A stretch of DNA of 64,000 nt from Mytilus trossulus (Eukaryota > Mollusca > Bivalvia > Mytilida > Mytilidae), in assembly GCF_036588685.1 (NCBI RefSeq), contig NC_086375.1:39702566-39766565 (forward strand), in the 5' to 3' direction. This document shows, piece by piece, positions 51,001 to 63,000 of this stretch (its first letter is position 1; the number at the start of each line of letters is the position of its first letter). The notes under the pieces were generated by a model. It ran no database searches and was not told the origin of the DNA. It saw nothing but the letters and a program-made list of their open reading frames with translations. The position numbers and the translations under genes are program-made.

Positions 51001-54000
51001 CTATGTATAATGCTAAAATTGATTTCGACTTGTCACGAAAATTTGTCCTGAAAAGGTATTTCCGAATCGACTTGACGTACACATAAATATTCGCCACTGG
51101 TCTTTACACAAAACACGATTCACGCATAAATGCATGACTAAAAAAAGTGTGAGGTAATTGATATGTTTGTCTAGTATCTCAGTTCCGTTTGATAACACGT
51201 AAAATAAATTTAAAAAAAACGTTACCCTATTCCTTTACCAAATACTCCTTGGAGAAGAAATACCATTTGAAACGAACAGAAATGATACAAATGTAGTGAT
51301 CCCTAATATCTCAATCCTTTTTTTTGGCTGTAAGCACGCTGTTGCAGCTCACGTTTTCTGATGCGTTATCGAGACATCTCTAGTATATTCAAACTACTGC
51401 AAATTATAAAAATGGCTTTCATAAAGTAGCAACCACTTAACTTAAAAAAAGGGGGAGGGTTATCTTTTTTATCTGCGTCAGATTTTTTTTTTCGCGCGTA
51501 CGTTTTTAGTCCTTTTTTTTCGATGCTGGTGATCAAATACTTTTTTTTCAATATTTAACACTATCATGTATGGGGAAACTCTTGATTCAGAATATTTTTT
51601 TTTTCATCTGTATAACCATTTTTTTTTTTTTTTATCAAATTGGGGATCGGATATTTCCATTCCCATCCTCCACCCCCCTTTTGAAGTCAAATGGTTGTTC
51701 CCTTATCGCTAGAAAAAATTTCCAAAAATTTTGAATTTAGTTCTACGTAATGAACATTTAAATGACATATAGTTTACAAGTGGGAGCAAATCTTATGTAC
51801 AGGTAGCTAAACAAGGTGTATAGATGTGAACAAATGTAATGTGAAACCAGTGTACACTTCACTAAACTAATTGTAAACATGTTTACTCTACACGGCGTTT
51901 GGTGTGAACACGGCCTAATGTTCATATATAAATATAGATGAAAACAGTTGATGTGATTTGCAATGAAACAACTGTCCTCCAAATAACGACTAAAGGCTAC
52001 CGCACGATTTACAAAAATGAACAAAACCAATGTATGTTATAAATAAAAATAAATTAATTGATAAGAGTCTTGAAAAGTCATTAACTAAACATATTTAATG
52101 AATGAAATATCTATACACTGTTACAGTTGATGGGAAATGGGGAGAGTGGAATCACTGGGAGAAATGCAGTATGTCCTGTGGCAAGGGGGTTAAAACAAGG
52201 AGACGAGAATGTAACAAGCCTTCCCCATACGCTGGTGGTCAGAATTGCATTGGTGTCAACATTGATAATGAGAAGTGCCAAGAGAGAGATTGTCCCAGTA
52301 AAGTACACTTCATTTATAATAAGAAATATACAATTTTACAGCGAATAAATATCACATTCTTGATTTTCTTTTTTTATAATATTTTTGCGAAGAAGCATGT
52401 TGTTATTAAAATTATTTTAATTGACAAGTGAAATTATTACTGATTTAAACTGCAACGCTGAGCTACCAAAGATTGATATAGCCAAAAATAGGTAATAAGA
52501 AATTAAAAAAAATATTGTTTATAGATAAAAGTATGTATATGTATGACATGTATGATTTATAAATAACTTATTTGATAAAAAATTGAAAATTAAAGTCTAC
52601 AGGAAACAATTTTCAAATAAAATAGTATATTAAATATTGCACTTTACGTATGCCTGTATGACGCAGACTAGAAAATACTAAAGAGATAATACTACGATGA
52701 TAAAATGACCAACACAATTCCAAAAAATTCAATATAGCATAAAATATATTGACAGTAACAATACTAATATCAACACCAAATGCAATACAAAAAAAAATTG
52801 AATAAATAAATAAGTGTAAGCTCTGGAAGGGTAAGTGTTCCCGTTTGATTCAGACACTTAATTGCATTCATTTCTTAAATTATATATTTTATTTCAGTTG
52901 ATGGTATGTGGTCTGAATGGAACTCATGGAATGACTGTTCTGGTAGTTGTGGCGGAGGTAGGAAGAAAAGATTCAGGTCTTGTTCAAATCCAAGTCCTCA
53001 ATACGGTGGACGGACATGTTATGGGGTATTAATGGCATCAAGCATATGCAATGACCAACCTTGTCCAGGTAACATTTTGTTTAATAATTATCAGAAGAAC
53101 ATTTTAGTAAAAGTACAAGATATTCATTTCTTTTTTTTTCTAAATCAAAAACTATGTTATTTGATATGTTGCTTCTTCGACATCCTCTATTTAAAAAAAA
53201 ATGTGTAGTATAATATTAATTATATATAAGAACAACAAAATTGATAAATCGTAAAGATTGACTTCAAGTTGAGGAACACAAATTATGTGACAGTATGCAT
53301 ACGCACATAATTCCAAAATATGATTCTTTTTGCCATTGTAATACTAAAGATCTTATTTTCAAATTTAAAAATAAAATTTTCATTTGCATTCTATGTATTT
53401 GAAATGGAAGCATTTTTACTCATTGATAAAGTTATTTCAGTTGATGGAAGCTGGTCAGAATGGAACGCATGGACTGATTGTTCTCTATCCTGTGGTGGTG
53501 GAATCAAGAAAAGATTAAGGACATGTTCTAACCCAGAGCCTAAGTTTGGAGGAAAGGAATGTAATGGCAATGTAGAGGAATGGGATAAATGTGGAGTCGA
53601 ATTTTGTCCAGGTATTTAAGTGATTAATTTTGACTAAGTGTGTTATTTAATTGAAAGGGATTGTGCAGGATTCATTTCTACAGAATAACAAACACTTCAT
53701 AAATGTTATGCGAAATTGTAAAACCTTCATCAGAAAACTTCATACCCAATTATTTGTTACCCAGGGATTTACAAATACATCGACACGTTAAGAACTATGT
53801 TACCATTAAGGAAAAAAGGACGTATCAGGATAATAATTGTATCTTAATTCAACTATGCATGATAAAGTAGAAACCTTAGTTTCTGACAGAATTTTTTAAC
53901 AATGTTAGTCAAATAGCATATTAATCGTGTTAGTACCAAACACTGGCTACTGATCTGATGATATTCTTTGGAAATAATAGTCTACCTGGAGTCCTATCGA

Positions 54001-57000
54001 GAATGGTAGTAATTGACGAAAATAAAATTAAATAACTTTTGTGCGTCCGAACCGCTTTTTCAGAATTAACCATGAGCGAAAGAGTCTGTAAGTGTAACTC
54101 AATTTGATAGAATTAAACATAATACATTTTTAAGTTTCATTTTAGATTAAAATTAGAATAAGAAGATGGACAACAAAAAAATGTTAAGCGCATCTAGATG
54201 TAGCAAAGCCGTACGTAAAATGTAAAAAAAAAAATCGATATTTATCCTAGAATAATTTGTTTATTTAGTTGATGGTGGGTGGACAGAATGGACAAAGTGG
54301 TCTGGATGTTCCATGACATGTGGAATAGGGACACATGACCGAATGAGGACATGTAATGACCCTGAACCGAAGTATGGGGGACAAAATTGTACTGGGAATA
54401 ATCTTGATTTCAACCACTGTGACAGTATTCCTTGTCCAAGTAAGTTTTACATTTGATTTTTTAAGGGAAATGATGATATTGTCCTTATACACATTCATTT
54501 CAAGAAAATTCCGAACAAACTACAATATAATATATAATGCTAGGATATGAAAAATCAATAAAAATCAGTGAATCATGCGCATTTATAATAGATTAAAACA
54601 TTGCACAAATCGACTTATCTGCGTTTAACTGGAAGGTATAGATATAAGAAGATGTAATATGAGTGACAATGAGACATCTCTCCATCCGAGTCACAATTAT
54701 AAAACTATACGATTGAAGGTCAAAATACGGTCCCCAACACAGAGCATTGGCTCACACCAAACAACAAGCTATACAGGATCCCAAATGTACTACTGTAAAA
54801 CCACTCAAACTCTAATCTAATTAATATTATATATCATTCCATATCAGTTGAATGGTGAAAATAATTTTTTTTTGGCTTGTATTATTTCGCATGTAAAATA
54901 TTTTAACGATGAATAAGATCATAGTGTTGAAACTAATTGAATTTGTACTAAGGTTAACAATGTTGAAGCCATTGCAATTGTTTACTTTCTATATACTTGT
55001 ATTTGACAATCAACACACTACATGTAGCATATTGGCTATCTATCTAAAAAAATACATTTTACAAAGACGATGAGTATCCTTTTCATTAATTTGTTAAACT
55101 CAATAGTACATGGAGAATGGTCAGTATGGAGTGAATGGACAGGTTGTCCAGTAACATGTGGACGTGGAAATAAAGAGAGAAAAAGATCATGCAATAACCC
55201 ACAGCCTAAGTACGGTGGCAAAGATTGTTTTGGTGGTAGATACGATCACAAGGAGTGTAATGGAAAGAGTTGCCCAGGTTTGTGGTTGTATTTTCAAAAA
55301 GGGAGTATTTTATCCCTAAATGATCAAAGTAAAGAGAGAGGAGAAGAAAATAAGATTCTGCTCATTTTTTGCATGTCTTTCGTTTTGAAATTTTAACACA
55401 GTGATGACTGCTGTTCCCATATTTTGACTTTTATTTATTATGTCTGTTTTGTTCACGCATCGCTGTAAATATATCGGAATTCGATGCGACTGGTATATAA
55501 GTGAGAGGTTTAGCGGTATAAAACCAGATTCAATCCACCATTTTCTACATCTGAAAATGCCAGTACCTAGTCAGGAATATGGCAGTTTTTTTTCCATTCG
55601 TTTGATGTGTTTGAGCTTTCGATTTTGCCATTTGATTAGGGACTTTAAGATTGACTCTTTCTCGGAGTTCAGTATTTTTGTGCTTTTACTTTTTTCAATT
55701 GATGCTGTTATGTAGAGTAAGTTGATTCTTATTCTTTTAAAGATTGGGTCTTATTTCCTGGTCTTTCTTATAACGTGTTAATCTTCTTCCTCTCTGGTTA
55801 TTCATTAAATATGTTCATTTATCCTGTTAAGTTTATGTGATACCTTTATCTTTAAGACTTTACACATAAAATTGATATTCAAGAAGTGAAGCCGACGAGA
55901 CAATTCTGATATGATTCGATATGAAACTATTTTTTCCAGCCATATGTGATATCTGGTATTGCTATTTTCAAATGTCATTGTTTTGTTTTTTTGTTATTCT
56001 ATTTTCTATTGTAAAGTGTTAAGCTAATTACATAATGTTCGTGTCCTGTCCTCACTATAATGTATTTCTCCTCCCATCAGTTGTTTTGATGCTCCTCAAT
56101 ACTGCCCTTATAGTACGAGTACTTGGACAGCATATAATAAAAGTCTATATAGTATTCATATAGTTTTGAAATCCGTAAGACAAAACCAAAATATACATAT
56201 CTGAATGGTTTTACACAAGTAATTTTGGGGCCTTTAATAGCTTGTTGTTCGGTGTGACCCAAGGATCCGTGGTGAAGGCCGTACATTGACCTATAATGGT
56301 TTACTTTTTTAAATTGTTATTTGTATGGAGAGTTGTCTCGTTGGCACTCACACCACAACTTCCTATATCTATGTATTAAACAGATGAGGGTGTTGATGTT
56401 CTTAGAAAGATGTAACTATATTTTTGCATATATGCATGTTGCGATTTGTGCAGTTCAGTTATTAATTTTCCAAAAATTTAAATCAAAAAGTATATTCTTA
56501 TCATGATCTTTAACCAACTATCAACATTTACATAACTAAAACTAGAGGCTCTTAAGAGCCTGTGTCGCTCACCTTGGTCTATGTGCATATTAAACAAAGG
56601 ACACAAATGGATTCATGACAAAATTGTATTTTGGTGATGGTGATGTGTTTGAAGTTCTTACTTTACTGAACGATTTTGCTTCTTACAATTATATCTATCA
56701 TGAACTTTGCCCATTAGTAACAGAGAACTATATTTGGTAAAAATTTACATAAATTTACCAAATTAATGAAAATTGTTAAAAATTGACTATAAAGGGCAAT
56801 AACTCCTTAAGGGGTCAATTGACCATTTAGGTCATGTTGACTTATTTGTAGATCTTACTTTGCTGAACATTATTGCTGTTTACAGTTTATCGCTATCTAT
56901 AATAGTATTCAAGATAACCAAAAACGGCAAAATTTCTTTAAAAATTACCAATTGGAGGGCAGCAACCCAACAACCAGTTGTCCAATTCATCTGAAAAATT

Positions 57001-60000
57001 CAGGGCAGATAGATATTGACTTGATTAACAATTTAACTTTTTGTCAGATTTGCTCTAGATGCTTTGGTTTCATAGTTATAAGCAAAAAAATGCATTTTAC
57101 CCCTATGTTCTATTTTAAGCCGTGGCGGCTATCTTGGTTGAATGGCCAGGTCATCGGACACATTTTTCAAACTAGATACCCCAAAGATGATTGTGGCCTA
57201 GTAGTTTCAGTGGAGATTTTGTAAAAGATTACTTAGATTTATGAAAAATGGTTAAAGATTGACTATAAAGGGCAATAACTCATAAAGGGGTCAACTGACC
57301 ATTTTGGTTATGTTGACTTATTTGTAGATCTTACTTTGCTGAACATTATTGCTGTTTACAATTTATCTCTATCTATAATAATATTCAAGATAATAACCAA
57401 AAACAGCAAAATTTCCTCAAAATTACCAATTCAGGGGCAGCAACCCAACAACCGATTGACCGATTCATCTGAAAATTTCAGGGCAGATAGTTCTTGACCT
57501 GATAAACATTTTTATCCCATGTCAGATTTCCTCAAAATGCTTTGGTTTTTGAGTTATAAGCCAAAAACTGCATTTTACCCCTATGTTCTATTTTTAGCGG
57601 TGGCAGCCATCTTGGTTGGTTGACCAGGTCACGCCACACATTTTTTAAACTAGATACCCCAAAGATGATTGTGGCCAAGTTTGGATTAATTTGGCCAAGT
57701 AGTTTCAGAGGAGAAGATTTTTGTAAAAGATTACTTTAATTAACGAAAAATGGTTAAAAATTGACTATAAAGGGCAATAACTCCTAAACGGGTCAACTGA
57801 CCATTTTGGTCATGTTGACTTATTTGTAGATCTTACTTTGCTGAACATTATTGCTGTTTACAGTTCATCTCTAACTATAATAATATTCAAGATAATAACC
57901 AAAAACAGCAAAATTTCTTCAAAATTACCAATTCAGGGGCAGCAACCCAACAACCGATTGACCGATTCATCTGAAAATTTCAGGGCAGATAGATCTTGAC
58001 CTGATAAACATTTTTACCCCCATGTCAGATTTGCTCTTAATGCTTTGGTTTTTGAGTTATAAGCCAAAAACTGCATTTTACCCCTATGTTCTATTTTTAG
58101 CCGTGGCGGCCATCTTGGTTGGTTGACCGGGTCACGCCACACATTTTTTAAACTAGATACCCCAATGATGATTGTGGCCAAGTTTGGTTTGATTTGGCCC
58201 AGTAGTTTCAGAGGAGAAGATTTTTGTAAAAGTTAACGACGACGGACGACGACGACGACGACGGACGACGACGGACGACGGACGACGGACGACGACGGAC
58301 GACGGACGACGGACGACGGACGACGGACGACGGACGACGGACGCCAAGTGATGAGAAAAGCTCACTTGGCCCTTCGGGCCAGGTGAGCTAAAAATGTGTA
58401 ATTTGTATGACCATAGTTGATGGAGCGTGGTCAGGATGGAGTGAATGGACAGAGTGTTCATTGTCTTGTGGAATAGGAAAGACTGAAAGAAATAGAACAT
58501 GTACTGATCCGAAGCCAAAAAATGGAGGAACTAGTTGCACCGGAAGTGACGACGAAGTGAAAGTTTGTAACATCATTTCCTGTCCAAGTATGTATAGTGA
58601 TGTGTTAATGATGTGTGTAACAGGGTGTAGAAAAGTCGTATCAATCGATATTCAAGTTCAGGTCTTCTGGTGCATATGATTCGATATGTAGGGATGTCAA
58701 AAGATCTGAAATTTAATACTCGGATACTCGGTCATGATACTCGAGTACTCGCGAGTACTCGGATAAATCTTAAACGTTTATTGAAAAGTTTAGATTTTAG
58801 GTAGGATGCAGTATTTTTGTTAATACCTATCATAAACATGTTAACGAAAGACAAACGTACTACAAACATAGCTTGATGCTCTGTTTTTTGTGTATCTAAA
58901 AACAATGAATTACCGACCGCAATTTAAGACGAAAGACTGTTTGACTTTCTATTTTTTGTTACAATTAAAGCATATGAAAAAATTAGCTCGGAAGGAAAGG
59001 ACGTTGCTGGTATTGCTATAACAAAACGTAGCCTCAAGATAAACATCTTATGTCGTTAATTGATTTTATTTAGTATTACGAATGGGGTGTTTCAAATGAA
59101 CTAAAGTGAGTGGGAATGTTTAGAGAAATATCTCAAGATGTATAACAGTCAAACGAGTATCCGATTACTAAAACTGTACTCGAGTACTCGGCCTTCCGAT
59201 CGAGTACCCGAGTACTCGACTACTCGTTGCCATCCCTACTATTTATCTATGTATATTAATTTTGCCTTCAAGCAAAGGCAACAGTAGTATTCAGCTGTTT
59301 AAAACTCGTTAATTGATGGATGAAAAAGTAAAATCAGGGTAACAAACTAAAACTGAGGGAAACGCATTAAATAAATAAAAGGAGAACAACGTCACAACAT
59401 TAACATGTAACACACACAGAAACGGACTTAGCATTAGACAAAATCCGATTAGAATAACAAATATTACATCACATTAGAAAATTCATAGGTTTTAAATACA
59501 AGAAAATAAGACTTTCATTGCCTTTGAATACACAAATAGGAATCAAATCGATTTAGATTACAAGCAGGTAGGAAATGTATTTATTGTTACTATAGTATAA
59601 TTGTCATATAATTAACATTCTTAGCCGACCCTAGTTGATGGAGTTTGAAAATGAAGCATGTCCATATCCATGATATCTTTTTTTAGTTGATACAAATTAC
59701 GTAAATAAACTCATCAGAGATACCAGGATTCAAATTTCACACTACGCAAGACGCGCGTTTCGTCTACAAAAGACTCATCCGTGACGCTCGAATCAAGAAA
59801 TGTCTAAAAGGACAAATAATAAAATGAAGTTGAAGAGCATTGAGGACCAAAAAATCCTAAACGTTTTGCCAAATACAACTAAGGTAAGGTTGACCGACAA
59901 ATATAAGTTTTGTTCATATCCTGTCAAACAAATATATTTGAAGTACTTGACACACCTATTTTGACAATCAATTATAACGTTTTTTCTATCTTAACTCAAT

Positions 60001-63000
60001 ATATATCAAGGGTTATAGCTTGTGATAATATATGTTGTAGTTGATGGTCAATGGGCAGAATGGAATGAATGGTCCGAATGTACAGTGTCTTGCGGCAAGG
60101 GTTATAAATCTAGAAATAGGTCATGCTCCGACCCGCCACCACAATCTGGTGGAGGAGTTTGTCATGGTAACGAAACTGAAACAGATTACTGCAATACAAA
60201 CAATTGTCCAGGTATGTTTTGTAATGGAAATGAATTTTAATTGACATTAAGAAAATCTAAATACGCTGCATTAAATTAACTGGTTATGAATCTTAGTCTA
60301 AAGTTTGTTTAGTATTCGAGATTGCAGCGAACAGTTTCTTTTCATATCTTAAAGGTCGCTTGTATGTACATTTTACAGCAAGGACACATTTTATTTATTT
60401 CTACAGTAGACGGTAATTGGTCATCCTGGGGTGATTGGCAAGAGTGCAATACAACATGCGGTGGTGGAAATAAAACACGGAATAGAACATGCACAGATCC
60501 CATACCAAAATATAATGGAACAGATTGCCATGGAAATGATACTGAAGTTGCAATATGCAATGATATGTTATGTCCAAGTAAGACTGTAATACTTTTTGCT
60601 CGTTACATGTAAACTAAAGACAAGTTAATTTAAGAGTTTTATGAACTTTGGTTCAATCAAATATAAGGTGATGATATTAAGATATCACTCGTGGTTCGAT
60701 TACAATTAGCTTTTTTAAGGCGGCGCTCATGTAGAGAAATGGGATACTGTTATTCTTGAAATCTATATTTTAAACATCTTTGGTCTTAAACAATGTTTAA
60801 TTTCAACTTTAAAAATGTCTCGTCGACACTCTAATGTCTTGAAATTTGAATGCAGATTTCCATTCGTTTTATGTGTTTCAGCTTTTGAATTTGCCATTTG
60901 ATAGGGGACTCGCCGCTTTGTGTTTGGTATTTTATTTTATTATACATTTTACAAACTCTTTACCTTAAGTTCTTACATAACTTACTTTTAATCATGAAAG
61001 TAGATGAAAAGGCGATATTTTGTATAAGCTGTTTATATTTTCAAGAGTATACAAATTTGTTACATTTTCAAAAAAAACATTGCACTTCACGGTTCCTTTC
61101 AACAACAACAAAAAAACTCTTCATAAACAGTACCAAAACAAATCGCTATGCAATATATGTGATAGGATATTCCGGGAGTCAGTTAACTGTACTATCGTTT
61201 TGGGCTTTATGTTTATAACTACTATGTTTTTATTTATTTTCCCAGTTGATGGTATCTGGTCAAATTGGAATGAATGGTCAGCCTGTAGTTCATCTTGTGG
61301 TGGTGGTTCACAGTCACGGAATAGAACATGCAACGATCCGGAACCACAGTACGGTGGTATCCATTGTTCTGGAAATAAAACTGAAGAGCAGAATTGTAAC
61401 GATGACCCCTGTCCAAGTATGAAGTACATATTACAGTGTTTTGAAATAATTCTTAAAACATGCTTTATTTGCACATTAAAACATTAACTGTGTTTCACAT
61501 CTATGTATTCAAATTCTGTAAAATGACAAAGCTGGAAAACACAGTTCAGCATATTTAACAAGTCATTAGCACAATGTTCAGACTGTGAAATAACACCAGA
61601 CGCTCCAGACGGGCTTTAAGCACATGCACTTGTTTCAGAATTTTTTTTCCCTCTATACCTTAATATAACACAAGGTACTTAACTCGCATTTCAAAAAAAA
61701 ATGTCAGGTGGTGACGAAATCCCGTTATATGCCGATTTCTCGGCTGTCAATCACACTTAAACTTGTCATGTCGTAAATCTAAATTGATTTATCGTCACAA
61801 TGGTGTATAACACGCCTACTTTTGCTGTTGGAATCATCCGTAGCAATCCTACCTAAGTGTGTCAATCGTAACTATTTCGTGTACCGACGCAACATTGAAA
61901 ATAAACGTTTCGCAGGGAAAGGTATCTTCGTCACTCTTTTTATATATCTGGGTTTCCGATTGGTCTTTTCTGACCAGTGTTTAAAAGAGTGCAAGCTTCT
62001 TTTGAAAATTATGCTTGTTAATGAAATTTAATCTCTGTATAGGATAACTGTGATAACAATTGAGAATTCAATATGTTTTCTTTGTAGGTAGCTATCAATA
62101 TACAATGTAAACTCTTTTAAGTCTGTCTTGTTCATGTGAAATTAACATTTAATGGCCCGTATTGCAACTATTCATTTGTTAACAGTATCATTACCACAAA
62201 TATGTACAATACTATTTTTTACGCACAAATAACGCAAATTTTCATTTTGTTATTTAGTTCATGGTACCTGGACTGAGTGGTCTGACTGGGGTGACTGTGA
62301 TGTATCATGTGGAGGTGGAATTCAAACAAGATATAGAAACTGCTCTAATCCTGAACCTCAGTTTGGAGGCGAGGACTGTTTTGGCAATGATACAGAAATA
62401 AGCGTCTGTAAAAGTCGAAACTGTCCAAGTAAGTTAGTATGAAGGATAAGTTTACCAATGGATTTGGAAGACATTGAGAGAAATGCTTTATGATATTTGC
62501 GTATGAAAACTCTATAAATTAAAACATAGTATTATTTGTAATGAATTTTAACATACTTTCGTTTGTTAAATGTTTCAACTGTTTGCATTTTTGTGCAATT
62601 TCATGAACCAATAGATAATTTTGTCTCTTAAGTTGATGGATCATGGTCAACATGTTAGCCTTAAAGAATTTTAAACGAAAATATGATTTTAATTGACATA
62701 ACGTCATGTATGGAATGTAAGTATGAAAGAAATGAAGTGTAATACCTCTTACATTTGTAGTTGATGGAAGTTGGACTACATGGTCATCGTGGGACGAATG
62801 TAGTGTGTCATGTGGAGGCGGGATAGTCTATAGAAATAGATCATGTTCAAATCCAGATCCAAAGTTTGGCGGAAAAGACTGCATAGAAAATGCCACAGAC
62901 ACAAAGTCGTGTAGTGACGATAAATGTCCAAGTAAGTTCAGTCTTTGCATTATTTATGTTCAGATGTTCTAAATTTCAAGATTTCATTTAAGAACCGAAT

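Noticed and set aside
57121..57224. Plus-strand frame in the Helentron-like element as a gene fragment
   Set aside because: It is repeat sequence present three times in the element and not conserved as a frame.
59633..59665. TAG|TTGATGGAGTTTGA as another TSP1 exon remnant
   Set aside because: Only the first three codons match; the key Trp codon is TGA and no later TSP1 residue is recognisable, so chance cannot be excluded.
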